Source: Bombiscardovia nodaiensis | GTDB taxonomy: Bacteria > Actinomycetota > Actinomycetes > Actinomycetales > Bifidobacteriaceae | Assembly (NCBI GenBank): GCA_033127725.1 | Contig: AP026798.1 | Span: 1,054,001 to 1,118,000 of the forward strand | Reading direction: 5' to 3' | Length of the DNA: 64,000 nt | Part shown: positions 16,648-25,426 of the stretch, in pieces | Position numbering within the stretch: the first letter of the stretch is position 1 | How the letters are laid out: the number at the start of each line of letters is the position of its first letter | Notes under the pieces: generated by a model | The model's input: the letters and a program-made list of their open reading frames with translations, nothing else | Told to the model about the DNA's origin: nothing | Databases searched by the model: none | Program-made: the position numbers and the translations under genes

Positions 16648-17823
16648 ATGAGTCAGTACGATTTTAGCCAGGTACACTCGCGCAGAGGTAGCAACTCCTA
16701 CAAGTGGGACGTCGCGCCCGGTGAGCTGCCCATGTGGGTGGCTGACATGGATTTTCCCACAGCGCCAGAAGTGATCGAAACCATGCAGGGCAAGGTGGCT
16801 CAGGGGATTTTTGGCTACGAAGAAGTGCCGGAAGCCTACTACCAGGCGGTGGCCGATTGGTATGAGCGCGAGCACGGGGTGCGTCCTAAGCGCGAGTGGA
16901 TGCTCTTTGTCAACGGCGTGGTGCCGGCACTCTCGTCGCTGGTGCGTCGGCTCAGCCAGCCCGGCGACCAGGTGCTGGTGCAGGCTCCGGTCTACGACAT
17001 TTTCTTTCATTCCATCGAAAATAATGGTCGTCACGTCTGCTCGAGCGACTTAGTCTACGATTCCGCTAGCCGACGTTATCATATTGACTTCGCTGATTTG
17101 GAAGCGAAACTGGCTCAGCCGCTGACCCGGATGATGATCCTGTGCAACCCCCACAATCCCGCTGGAAAGGTCTGGTCCCGGCAGGAGTTAACTACTATTG
17201 CCCAACTCTGCCAGCGCCACCAGGTGAGCCTGGTGAGCGACGAAATTCACGGTGATCTGGTCTTTGACGACCCCCAGTACACTCCGGTGTTCGCTCTTGA
17301 CCCGCAGCTCACCCAGAACGCTGTGAGCCTGGTTTCTCCCTCCAAAAGTTTCAACCTGGCAGCCCTGCACGCCGCCACCATCATCGCCCCAGGCCCTGCG
17401 ATGAGAGAGCAGATTAGTCGGGGTATCAACAATGAGGAGCTGGCTGAGCCCAATATTCTAGCTGTGCCCGGCACCATTGCTGCCTACGAGCAGGGAGGGC
17501 CCTGGTTCCACGCGCTCCGGCAGCAGCTGAAAACGAACAAACTCCGGGCTAGCGAGTTCATTCATGAGCAGGTCACCGGTATTGAGCCAGCCAGCGAACA
17601 GGCTACCTACCTGCTGTGGATGGACATCAGCGAGTTGCGTCAAGAGGCTGACCGGGTGGCTCAAGCCCTGCGTGCGGATACGGGACTCTACCTGTCGAGC
17701 GGGTCTATCTACCGGGGTAATGGGAGCCAGTTTTTGCGCATGAACGTTGCTTGCCCACCCTCGGTGCTGGAAGATGGGCTCGAGCGGCTGCGTGTCGGCG
17801 TTGAGCACCTGCTGGCCCAGTAG
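16648..17823 (+). CDS. MalY/PatB-family PLP C-S lyase/aminotransferase
   Basis: A PLP enzyme of about 391 residues in the MalY/PatB branch: it opens with YDFSQVHSRRGSNSYKWDV, then PMWVADMDFPTAPEV, CNPHNPAGKVW and the PLP-lysine motif SPSKSFNLAAL, all typical of cystathionine beta-lyase/cysteine-S-conjugate lyases. These cleave cystathionine to homocysteine, pyruvate and ammonia, and some members transaminate. The ATG at 16648 starts the conserved region; an in-frame TTG at 16624 has AAGGA 8 nt upstream and could be the true start, adding eight residues. It lies 130 bp after the aminotransferase gene and may share its transcript. Confidence 0.85.
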   Translation: MSQYDFSQVHSRRGSNSYKWDVAPGELPMWVADMDFPTAPEVIETMQGKVAQGIFGYEEVPEAYYQAVADWYEREHGVRPKREWMLFVNGVVPALSSLVRRLSQPGDQVLVQAPVYDIFFHSIENNGRHVCSSDLVYDSASRRYHIDFADLEAKLAQPLTRMMILCNPHNPAGKVWSRQELTTIAQLCQRHQVSLVSDEIHGDLVFDDPQYTPVFALDPQLTQNAVSLVSPSKSFNLAALHAATIIAPGPAMREQISRGINNEELAEPNILAVPGTIAAYEQGGPWFHALRQQLKTNKLRASEFIHEQVTGIEPASEQATYLLWMDISELRQEADRVAQALRADTGLYLSSGSIYRGNGSQFLRMNVACPPSVLEDGLERLRVGVEHLLAQ

Positions 17824-17878
17824 ATGGCTTGGACCACATTCAAGTGTACAGAGAAATTTGACGCTTCTAGCTGAGGCC

Positions 17879-17937
17879 CTTGAAAGTAAGTTGGGGTTAG
17901 AGATAACGATTCTTTCTAACCCCAACTTGCTTTCAAG
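17879..17937. terminator. Strong bidirectional terminator
   Basis: A 22-bp stem, 17879-17900 with 17916-17937 (core AAGTTGGGGTTAG / CTAACCCCAACTT), with one mismatch and a 15-nt loop, lies between the convergent PatB-like and xpt genes. Confidence 0.85.
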
Positions 17938-17972
17938 CTGATTCCGTGAGCCCTTAAGCGCTCACTCGCCGC

Positions 17973-18560
17973 TCACTCGCAAGGTTCGAATTCGATACTG
18001 CCCTGCTCAGGATCCATGCTCTTGACGATGGCCAGTGACTTAATGTCGTAACCCTCGGCCCGCAATTTTTGGCCGCCCTCTTGGAAGCCTTTTTCGATGG
18101 CGATGCCAATGCCCTCAATGGTGACTTGAGCGTGCTGGCAAATATCAATTAAACCGTGCAAGGCGTTGCCGTTGGCCAGAAAGTCGTCAATGAGGAGAAC
18201 GTGTTCGCCGGGTGAGAGGAAGCGCTTGGCCACAATGACAGGGTACTCGCGCTGCTTGGTGAAGGAATAAATGCTGGAAACGTACTGGTCGCCGTCGAGA
18301 TTGATAGACTGCGTTTTCTTGGCGAAGACAACTGGAACATTGCCGAAATGCTGAGCGGTAATGCAGGCGATGCCGATGCCAGAAGCTTCGATCGTAACAA
18401 TCTTGTCGATCTGCCGTTCAGCGAAGAGACGAGCCCACTCTGCTCCCATTTGGTTGAAGAGCGCTACATCACACTGGTGGTTTAAGAACGCATCAACTTT
18501 GAGCACATTACCTGCTTTGATAGTGCCGTCGCGGCGTATGCGATCTTCCAAAAGCTTCAT
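17973..18560 (-). CDS. xpt: Xanthine phosphoribosyltransferase
   Basis: Xpt salvages xanthine with PRPP to XMP, which guaA converts to GMP. The 195-residue protein starts [20 protein letters not shown], the standard Xpt N-terminus, and contains [13 protein letters not shown] and the PRPP-binding motif [13 protein letters not shown] (about residue 125), as in Gram-positive Xpt. I chose the ATG at 18560 (GAAGGA upstream) over a longer in-frame start at 18608 because the family begins here. Upstream lies a short hairpin leader rather than a recognisable purine riboswitch. The permease usually paired with xpt is about 5 kb away on the same strand. Confidence 0.95.
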   Translation of the reverse strand: MKLLEDRIRRDGTIKAGNVLKVDAFLNHQCDVALFNQMGAEWARLFAERQIDKIVTIEASGIGIACITAQHFGNVPVVFAKKTQSINLDGDQYVSSIYSFTKQREYPVIVAKRFLSPGEHVLLIDDFLANGNALHGLIDICQHAQVTIEGIGIAIEKGFQEGGQKLRAEGYDIKSLAIVKSMDPEQGSIEFEPCE

Positions 18561-18599
18561 AGCGATCCTTCGAGTTGTGGCGAAAAGAGGGGACTGCCG

Positions 18600-18643
18600 A
18601 ATCAGCACGTTCCTTCTGGGCTCATGCCGACTCGATGCTGATT
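18600..18643 (-). repeat. Inverted repeat in the xpt leader
   Basis: AATCAGCA (18600-18607) and TGCTGATT (18636-18643) are perfectly complementary across 28 nt. They lie about 40 nt upstream of the xpt start, just downstream of a -10-like TATGCT on the minus strand. It could be a leader hairpin or an operator. No guanine-riboswitch core was recognised. Confidence 0.35.
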
Positions 18644-18839
18644 AGCATAGTCTTCTGACTTGACCAGAGCAGACGAGCTGTTGGAAAATCCCTAATTGTG
18701 CAGGAGCCTGTCGCCTGTGCTAGTAGGAAAATCGCTTTCAATAAGCGAGTTTTCAGTCCCTTTACTTTGCTAGAATAAGAGTTGACTCAATGGTCACGCC
18801 ACCGGTTGCGGTTGCGTACACGTCTATAAGGAGGACCAG

Positions 18840-19067
18840 ATGAGTGTATTAGATAATGCCAAGGAAGCTATGAAGTCTGCTGGAGATAAGATCTCAGAGG
18901 CTGCCGACAGCGCCAAGGACAAGCTGGAAGACGTAGCTGAGAGCGCTAAGGACAAAATGTCTGACGTGGCTGACAAGGCCAAGGCCGACGCCAAGGTTGG
19001 CGAGGCCAAGGTCGAGCAGGGCGCCACTGAGGCAAAGAACCAGGTTAAGGACAAGATGGGCAAGTAA
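18840..19067 (+). CDS. Small LEA/apolipoprotein-like amphipathic helical protein
   Basis: A 75-residue, highly charged Ala/Lys/Asp protein made of near-repeats of the form A-K-D-K-L-x-D-V-A-E-S (for example SAKDKLEDVAES and SAKDKMSDVADK), predicted to be one long amphipathic helix. This resembles group 3 LEA-like and CsbD-type stress proteins of actinobacteria; a precise family cannot be fixed. The start is secure: AAGGAGG lies 5 nt upstream of the ATG. A candidate -10 TAGAAT is at 18771-18776. It has its own terminator, so it is probably an independently expressed stress gene. Confidence 0.75.
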   Translation: MSVLDNAKEAMKSAGDKISEAADSAKDKLEDVAESAKDKMSDVADKAKADAKVGEAKVEQGATEAKNQVKDKMGK

Positions 19068-19083
19068 CTGCTCGCTTCTGAGG

Positions 19084-19119
19084 CGCCCTGGGCCGGCACA
19101 GACTGGCCCAGGGCGTTTT
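19084..19119 (+). terminator. Rho-independent terminator of the LEA-like gene
   Basis: Perfect 11-bp stem CGCCCTGGGCC (19084-19094) with GGCCCAGGGCG (19105-19115), 10-nt loop, then TTTT: a classical terminator 17 bp after the stop. Confidence 0.9.
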
Positions 19120-19285
19120 GTGTTACGCACGCCGCAGAAGACTGTAGAAGGATGATAGGGCTAACTGCTGCTTTGGGGCACACAAGTCTGAGCGATGACC
19201 GTCGTCCGTGGTACAAATGAGTCACTGGCGACCCACTTGAGCACTTCGCCAATATTGACTACTGAGCACATTTGAGGGGCTATAC

Positions 19286-21949
19286 GTGTTTGAAGAAGCT
19301 GACTTGATTCAACGCAGTGCGGACGATTTGCTGGCGGGCTTAAACCCCCAACAGGCTCAGGCCGTGCAATACCGGGGTCCTGCCCTGCTCATTGGTGCTG
19401 GAGCAGGTTCGGGTAAGACACGCGTGTTGACTAGGCGCATTGCTTGGATTCTGAGCCAGTTTGGAGCCTGGCCCAGCCAAGTGCTGGCCATCACTTTCAC
19501 CAACAAGGCTGCGGCAGAGATGCGTGAGCGCTTAGGCTCTCTGATTGGTCCAGTGGCGCAGCGGATGTGGGTGTCCACCTTCCACTCGGCATGCGTGCGC
19601 ATCTTGAGACGAGACGGCAAAGAGATTGGCTTAAAATCAGGCTTTTCCATCTACGACACGGCCGATAGCGAGCGACTCATCAAGCTCATTGGCAGGGACC
19701 TCAACGTAGACCTCAAACGCTATACACCTCGTAATATTTTGTCGCATATTTCTGACTATAAAAATAACTTGCAAACCTGGTCCGACCAGCTTGCAGCCTT
19801 TGCGCCGGACTATAAGCCGGGACACCGGGGTCAGCAGATCACCGCCCGCTTTGGCAACGAAGAGGAACTGTACTCTATCTTCTACGCCGAGTATGAGTAC
19901 CGGCTCGCCCAGGCGAACGCAGTGGATTTCGACGACCTCATTATGCGCACTGTCGAGCTTCTGCGTTCGGCACCCCTGGTGGCCCAGTACTACCACCATA
20001 AGTTCCGCTACATTCTGGTAGACGAGTACCAGGACACTAACCACGCCCAGTACGTGCTCTTGCGTGAGCTGGCTGGCGTGGATGGGGATGCTGCTGCCGC
20101 CTCTTCTGCCCAACAAGAGGCACAGGCGGGCCTGGCCAGAGCAGGCAGCCGACCCCTGGCAGCCGGGAAGGAAGGCCCTGCCTGGATTACGGTAGTGGGT
20201 GATTCCGACCAGTCAATTTACGCTTTCCGCGGGGCGGATATTAGCAATATTCGCGACTTTGAAAAGGATTTCCCCGGCGCGAAAACGATTATGCTGGAGC
20301 AAAATTACCGGTCAACGCAGACGATTTTGGATGCGGCCAATGCGGTGATTGTCAAGAACTCCTCCCGGAAGCCCAAAAAACTGTGGACTGCCCTAGGCAA
20401 GGGGGAGCCGATCGTGGGGTATGCGGCGGACAACGCCCAGCAGGAGGCCGCCTGGATAGCTACCGAAATCGCCCGCCTGCGCTCCGAGGAGGACATGCCC
20501 TATTCTGACATGGCGATTATGTACCGGGCCAACGCCCAGTCGCGCCCCCTGGAAGAAGCCTTGATTAACGCTGGCCTGCCCTATCAGCTGGTTGGCGGCA
20601 CTAAGTTCTACGAGCGCCGGGAAGTGAAAGACGCTCTGGCATACTTGCAGGCCATTGCCAACCCTGACGACGATGTGAACCTCCGTCGCATTCTGAACGT
20701 GCCTAAACGCGGACTTGGCGCCCGTGCCGAATCTATGGTTTCCTCATATGCGGATATGCATAATTCCAGCTTCTGGGAGGGCGTTGAGCACTATGAGCAG
20801 ATTGAGGGACTTGCGAGTCTGACGGCGAAAAAGTTGGAGGCCTTCCGCTCACTGATGGAGGGCCTGAGAACGTTTGCAGCCGAGCATGACAACAAACCTT
20901 CTGAGATTGTGGCTCAAGTCCTAGATGCTTCCGACATGCTGGCTCAGCTGCGGATGTCGAACGACCCCCAAGACGCTTCGCGGGTGGAAAATCTTTCTCA
21001 GCTCCAGTCGGTAGCGGCTGAGTTTGAGCAAAAAACGCCCGATGCCACTCTGGCAGGTTTTTTGGAAACGACGGCTCTGGTGGCCGACTCTGACCAGCTG
21101 CCTGGCATCAATGAAGAATCTGGCAAGGTCACGCTCATGACCTTGCACACGGCCAAAGGCTTGGAATACCCGGTCGTGTTCTTAACGGGGATGGAACAAG
21201 GCACCTTCCCGCACTCCCTCTCTCTGGAGGACGAGAGCGAGCTGGAAGAGGAGCGGCGCCTGGCTTACGTGGGTATCACTCGTGCCAAGCAGCGGCTCTA
21301 CCTGACGCGCGCTTCGGTGCGGGCCCAGTGGGGGCAGGCCAATGAGATGCTCCCCAGTCAGTTCCTTGACGACATCCCAGAAGACCTCATTGATTGGAAG
21401 CGGCGACAGTCCAGCATCGAACGGATGCAGAGCGGGTGGAGTCTGGGCGGTAGCGACGACGAGTTCGGCGAGTTTGAGCAAGATGAGTTTGACTCTTCTC
21501 CAGTGTTCGGCTCTTCGCATTCAAGTTTTGGCGGCTCCAGCTCCCAGCGTGCTTACGGGTCCTATAGCGAGAGCAGCAGCAGACGTACCGGCTCCAGCTA
21601 TGGTGGTTTGAGCAGTTCACGGGGCTCTCGGTCGTCGGGAAGTTCCTGGTCATATGGGCACGGCGGCGGGCACGGCTATAGCTCCAGCAAAGCTGGCAGT
21701 AAGAGTGGGCGGGTAACTACGCAGCGGGTGAAGCCCGCGCATACGAGTACTAGCCCGGCTCCAGCGTCCGGTTCCAAGCTCAGCATCAGCGATTTCCAGC
21801 GGGGAGACAAGGTAGCTCACGACCAATATGGCTTGGGCACCGTAGTTGACCTGCAAGACAAGGGACCCAATTCGGTGCTGACGGTCGATTTTGGCTCAGA
21901 TGGGACCAAACGACTACTCCTGCGAGTGGCGCCTATCGAAAAACTGTGA
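19286..21949 (+). CDS. pcrA: ATP-dependent DNA helicase, PcrA/UvrD type
   Basis: An 887-residue superfamily 1A 3'-5' helicase for repair and replication-conflict resolution. Motifs in order: Q-motif LNPQQAQAV, Walker A GAGAGSGKTR (about residue 38), TFTNKAAAEM, Walker B DEYQDTNHAQY (about 248), VVGDSDQSIYAFRGAD, QNYRST, VTLMTLHTAKGLEYPVVF, and VGITRAKQRLYL near 670. An Ala-rich insert of about 35 residues sits between motif II and motif III. The C-terminal 150 residues are a Ser/Gly-rich linker followed by a compact tail (FQRGDKVAHDQYGLGTVVDL), the UvrD/PcrA C-terminal Tudor-like domain that binds RNA polymerase. Start is GTG with GAGGGG upstream. Confidence 0.95.
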   Translation: MFEEADLIQRSADDLLAGLNPQQAQAVQYRGPALLIGAGAGSGKTRVLTRRIAWILSQFGAWPSQVLAITFTNKAAAEMRERLGSLIGPVAQRMWVSTFHSACVRILRRDGKEIGLKSGFSIYDTADSERLIKLIGRDLNVDLKRYTPRNILSHISDYKNNLQTWSDQLAAFAPDYKPGHRGQQITARFGNEEELYSIFYAEYEYRLAQANAVDFDDLIMRTVELLRSAPLVAQYYHHKFRYILVDEYQDTNHAQYVLLRELAGVDGDAAAASSAQQEAQAGLARAGSRPLAAGKEGPAWITVVGDSDQSIYAFRGADISNIRDFEKDFPGAKTIMLEQNYRSTQTILDAANAVIVKNSSRKPKKLWTALGKGEPIVGYAADNAQQEAAWIATEIARLRSEEDMPYSDMAIMYRANAQSRPLEEALINAGLPYQLVGGTKFYERREVKDALAYLQAIANPDDDVNLRRILNVPKRGLGARAESMVSSYADMHNSSFWEGVEHYEQIEGLASLTAKKLEAFRSLMEGLRTFAAEHDNKPSEIVAQVLDASDMLAQLRMSNDPQDASRVENLSQLQSVAAEFEQKTPDATLAGFLETTALVADSDQLPGINEESGKVTLMTLHTAKGLEYPVVFLTGMEQGTFPHSLSLEDESELEEERRLAYVGITRAKQRLYLTRASVRAQWGQANEMLPSQFLDDIPEDLIDWKRRQSSIERMQSGWSLGGSDDEFGEFEQDEFDSSPVFGSSHSSFGGSSSQRAYGSYSESSSRRTGSSYGGLSSSRGSRSSGSSWSYGHGGGHGYSSSKAGSKSGRVTTQRVKPAHTSTSPAPASGSKLSISDFQRGDKVAHDQYGLGTVVDLQDKGPNSVLTVDFGSDGTKRLLLRVAPIEKL

Positions 21950-21979
21950 GCGCAGTGTAGCTGAGGGTTTACATACAAG

Positions 21980-22022
21980 AGAGGGGTCTTCCCGCCAATA
22001 CCTACGGCGGGAAGACCCCTCT
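21980..22022. terminator. Bidirectional terminator between pcrA and CAP-domain gene
   Basis: A perfect 17-bp stem (21980-21996 with 22006-22022; core GGGGTCTTCCCGCC / GGCGGGAAGACCCC) and a 9-nt loop with TTTT after it on the + strand, between convergent genes. Confidence 0.92.
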
Positions 22023-22048
22023 TTTGTTACTCTGTCAGCTTTTGGACT

Positions 22049-23389
22049 TTAGAGACTTGCCTTACGGCGCAGGGTGAAGGCACCGACAGCCGTTAAGCCG
22101 AGACCTAGGGCCAGGGCAATCACTCCAGCCACATTGGAACCAGTCTTGGCTAGATGGGCGAGTGCTGGATCGGCGGTGCTGGTCGGAGCCTTGGCGGACG
22201 GGCTGGCGCCTGCTGCTGCGCCACCATTGACCGTTGCTGGGTCTGGGGTAGTGGGGGCAGGAGCGGCGGGGCTGTTGCCTGGAGTGCTGCTGCCAGCAGC
22301 GGGAGCAGGCGACGTGTTCCCAGCGGGAGCTGAGATAGGAGCGGTACCGGAGGCCTGGGCGTTCAGGTCGTCGTAGGTCTTTTGAGCGGTATCGACAGCT
22401 TTCTGCGCTGTGTCAACTTCGGCCTGAGGGCTGGCCAAGAAGGCCTGGTAGGCCTGAACATTGGCGAAGTAATCGGTTGCGCTCATGGTGCGGGAACCGG
22501 CGTACAGGCCAGTGCTGGTCGCATCGGCTGCGTAGGTACGGGTGCGGGGCATCATGTAGGCGGCGTTGAAGGTGCGGTGTGAGCGCTTGGACGAGCGCTT
22601 GAAGCTAGCTGTGCTGGCAGTGCTAGCGTCCGCTCCGAAGTCGAAGGTCTGCCCATAGGTGTCGCCATACTCATTGTTTGGGTACTGCGACATAGCAAAA
22701 CCGGTGATAGTGTAGGAGCCGTTAACGATGTTGTCGTAGTGGCCGTGGGCGGTACCGCCGTTATCTTTATCCGCCTTCTCCTCGGTGTACCAGCCAGCGA
22801 AGGGGTCGACATTGCCCCAAGCCAGGTTCTCAGCAATGTTGAAGACCAGGGGGTGGGCAACGTTGGAAGTGGCCCAGTCCACATCGGCTTGAGCCATGGC
22901 CATCAGCGTGTCGGAGACCTGGAGTTCGGGCTTGCCTTCCTGCTTGCGCAGGTCGTTGCTCTTGTTGATGTATTGCAAGGTGGCGACCATGTTGTCCATG
23001 CTGGTCGCGTCTTGAGCGGCACCTAGCTTAATGCTTGTGGCGAGCTTGCCGTTCACCGTTGGGTCGGTCAGAACCGAGTAAGCACCGGTGGCACCCACAT
23101 ACTTAAAGTAGCCTGCTGTGCCTTCCTTCTGATATTCAGCGGCCTGAGCAGCGGCTTCTTGCTTGTGCTTGAGGGTCGTCTTTGCACTCTCAAGAGCCGT
23201 AGAAGCAGCCGCGATCTGATCTTGGATGCTCCCAGTCGATGGGTCAGCGTCTGCTGCCAGGGCGGGGGAGACAAAACCGATGAGTGTGGCACCAGCAGCA
23301 GCGCTGGCGACACCGAGCTTGATCAGTTTACCTGACCAGCCCTTATCTTCGGCATGCTTGGCCGAAGTATTAGTCTTACGATGTTCCAT
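22049..23389 (-). CDS. Cell-wall-anchored CAP-domain (SCP-like) protein
   Basis: A 446-residue surface protein. Residues 1-46 form a signal peptide with a basic start and hydrophobic core ending SPALA-ADAD. A coiled-coil stretch follows (about 55-90), then a CAP/SCP-like domain with LQYINKSNDLRKQEGKPEL, PLVFNIAENLAWG and GHYDNIVNG, another coiled-coil (VDTAQKAVDTAQKTYDDL), a Pro/Ala/Thr-rich wall-spanning region and a C-terminal sorting signal: LAKTG, hydrophobic helix, RRKASL tail. LAKTG departs from canonical LPXTG but is a sortase-type variant. AAAGGA precedes the ATG. CAP proteins occur as secreted adhesins or hydrolases; the activity here is unknown. Confidence 0.85.
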   Translation of the reverse strand: MEHRKTNTSAKHAEDKGWSGKLIKLGVASAAAGATLIGFVSPALAADADPSTGSIQDQIAAASTALESAKTTLKHKQEAAAQAAEYQKEGTAGYFKYVGATGAYSVLTDPTVNGKLATSIKLGAAQDATSMDNMVATLQYINKSNDLRKQEGKPELQVSDTLMAMAQADVDWATSNVAHPLVFNIAENLAWGNVDPFAGWYTEEKADKDNGGTAHGHYDNIVNGSYTITGFAMSQYPNNEYGDTYGQTFDFGADASTASTASFKRSSKRSHRTFNAAYMMPRTRTYAADATSTGLYAGSRTMSATDYFANVQAYQAFLASPQAEVDTAQKAVDTAQKTYDDLNAQASGTAPISAPAGNTSPAPAAGSSTPGNSPAAPAPTTPDPATVNGGAAAGASPSAKAPTSTADPALAHLAKTGSNVAGVIALALGLGLTAVGAFTLRRKASL

Positions 23390-23520
23390 ATATAATTCCT
23401 TTCAACAACATGCTCTCTTACGCATGTTTACACACAATTCCCCCAACCGCTTTTAATAGTAGCGGAATGCCAGGGCAAATGTCTTCTCTGTAATTTCTGA
23501 GACTCTGGCCTGCGCGGCTT

Positions 23521-24963
23521 TTAGGAGTGGGAAGCTATGAAATGTTCCTCGCTGGGTAGGAGCAGGTTGGCAAGTACGGCCACTACGAACGAGACCGCAA
23601 TGCAGTTCGTGGAGAAGATGGACTGGAAGAGAGGCGGGAAGTTGGCGAAAATCTCGTGCACCTGCGTAAAGCCAATGCCGACAGTCAAAGACAGGGCTGC
23701 AATGGTGATATTGCGCTGGGAGAATCCCGCTTCGGCGATCATCTGGAAGCCGGAGAGAATAATATTGCCGAACATCATAATGGTGCAGCCTCCCAAAACA
23801 GCTTGAGGCAAGGAGTTGAAGATGGCGGCAATTCCGGGCACGAATGAGGCCAAAACCAGGATGAGACCTCCGGAGAAAATAACCTTGCGGTTGACCACTT
23901 TCGTCATGGCAACCAAACCGATATTCTGTGCGAAAGAAGTCAAAGGAAGACATCCAAAAAGGCCTGAGATAATGGAAATTGCACCGTCTCCGGCGATAGC
24001 CCCGCTCATCTCGCGGCTGCTGGGTGTGCGGTCCAAGCCCACCCGGCACAGGGCGGTGGTGTCGCCGATAACTTCAACGGAAGAGACCACGTACAAGAGG
24101 GCGAAGGAGATAATGGCGCCCGCGTCGAACTCTGGCTTGAAGGGCATGACCCGAGGCAGAGAGACAACTTGGAGATTCTGGAAGCTGGAAAAGTCCACGG
24201 CGTGCATAGCCAGGGCGAGCAGGTAGCCGACGACCAGACCAAAGAGTACTGAAAGCTGCTTAGCGGTGCCGCGAGTCAGCAGTTGAAAGGCCAAGCAGGC
24301 CACCAGGGAGACGCAGGCCAGGGTCAAATTCTGCCAGGAGCCGAAATCTTTGGCGCCGGCTCCGCCGCCGAAGGATTGAGCGCCTACCGACAGGAGGGAA
24401 AAACCGATGGAAGTGACGACGATAGCGGAGACGATGGGCGGAACGAAGCGTCGCCAATAGTTGGCAGTCAGCCCCAGGATGAGCTCAATGAAGCCGCCAG
24501 CCAGTACAGCGCCGACCACTACGCCGTAACCTTGATGGGCCACGATAGCTACGGCTGCGGCGACATAAGTAAAGGAGATGCCAGTCACCATGGGCAGGCG
24601 GCCACCGACCCGCCAGAGCGGGTAGAGCTGGAGGCAGGTGCCCAGGCCGGCTACCAGCAAGCCGTTTTGAATGACCATAGCCGACTGCTCAGGGGTCATT
24701 TTTGCGGCGGCGGCCACCAGGAAAATGGGGGCAAGGTTGGCCACGAACATGGCCATCACATGCTGGAGGCCAAAGGGCAGGCCCTTCCAAAAGGAGATGG
24801 GCGCATTCATGGAGGTGAGGGCTTCAAATGAGGCCGCACCTGTGTTGCTGGGCTGGGCTACTGAGCTTTGGCTGCTGGTGTCGGTTGCTTGCTTTGGGGA
24901 GGGACTTGTTGCTGGACTCTGGTTTGTTTTGCTTTGAGTTTCTTGCTGGCGCTTGCTGGACAC
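23521..24963 (-). CDS. NCS2-family xanthine/uracil permease
   Basis: About 480 residues with some 12-14 hydrophobic segments. The hallmark stretches of NCS2 nucleobase:cation symporters are present: FGLQHVMAMFVANLAPIFL, VTGISFTYVAAAVAI, VEVIGDTTALCRVGLDR (substrate-binding TM8) and ISGLFGCLPLTSFAQNIGLV (TM10). Purine (xanthine/urate) transport is more likely than uracil because of QNIGLV. The first 60 residues are Ser/Gln/Thr-rich and cytoplasmic. I set a GTG start at 24963 because AAGAAGG lies 7 nt upstream; a longer in-frame ATG at 25035 has no site. A long structured region lies upstream. Confidence 0.85.
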   Translation of the reverse strand: MSSKRQQETQSKTNQSPATSPSPKQATDTSSQSSVAQPSNTGAASFEALTSMNAPISFWKGLPFGLQHVMAMFVANLAPIFLVAAAAKMTPEQSAMVIQNGLLVAGLGTCLQLYPLWRVGGRLPMVTGISFTYVAAAVAIVAHQGYGVVVGAVLAGGFIELILGLTANYWRRFVPPIVSAIVVTSIGFSLLSVGAQSFGGGAGAKDFGSWQNLTLACVSLVACLAFQLLTRGTAKQLSVLFGLVVGYLLALAMHAVDFSSFQNLQVVSLPRVMPFKPEFDAGAIISFALLYVVSSVEVIGDTTALCRVGLDRTPSSREMSGAIAGDGAISIISGLFGCLPLTSFAQNIGLVAMTKVVNRKVIFSGGLILVLASFVPGIAAIFNSLPQAVLGGCTIMMFGNIILSGFQMIAEAGFSQRNITIAALSLTVGIGFTQVHEIFANFPPLFQSIFSTNCIAVSFVVAVLANLLLPSEEHFIASHS

Positions 24964-25151
24964 GCTTACCTTCTTTATGGCTCTAAAAAAGTGAGATATG
25001 GGCACAATAGGCCTTGGACTATTGATGTGTGGCATATAGATGTTTGCGGCACTGGAGCGGGGCCTAAGCAGGCGGTGGGTGGGAAAACGAAAGGGTTAGG
25101 AATTTGACCGGCCAGCGTGGGCAGACAGGAGCCGCCCCCAGGAAAACGAGA

Positions 25152-25184
25152 GAAGGCCATGCACTTATCGTGTGCATAGCCTTC
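25152..25184 (-). terminator. Terminator-like hairpin in the permease upstream region
   Basis: A 13-bp stem, GAAGGCCATGCAC (25152-25164) with GTGCATAGCCTTC (25172-25184), one wobble, 7-nt loop. On the minus strand it is followed by TCTCGTTTTCC, so it fits an intrinsic terminator or attenuator ahead of the permease. Confidence 0.6.
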
Positions 25185-25395
25185 CAGAGCATAGCTATAG
25201 ACTCGGTCAGAGTACCGCGCATGGCGCTATCTACTTGCCGGGACATGCGTTTGCGCGCGTAGGCATGGCAGATATTGAATCCGTAGCAGCGTCGAACGAC
25301 GCGGGGACCTGTCAGCATATAAGACCCATCACTTCGACTGGTGATATGTGTGCTTGAGCGGGTGCCAGTGCTGTGGCTTATTTTCAGCTTTTCGG

Positions 25396-25426
25396 CGGTC
25401 CTATCATGCAGAACATGCAAGGACCG
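25396..25426. repeat. Hairpin downstream of the MFS efflux gene
   Basis: CGGTCCT (25396-25402) pairs with AGGACCG (25420-25426); an inner CATGCA/TGCAT-type pairing extends the stem after a small internal loop. It could end transcription from the MFS gene, whose stop lies about 240 bp upstream, or belong to the permease leader. Confidence 0.4.

Noticed and set aside
18561..18839. Guanine riboswitch before xpt
   Set aside because: Expected from Gram-positive xpt, but neither the conserved loop-loop sequences nor the three-way junction core could be found.
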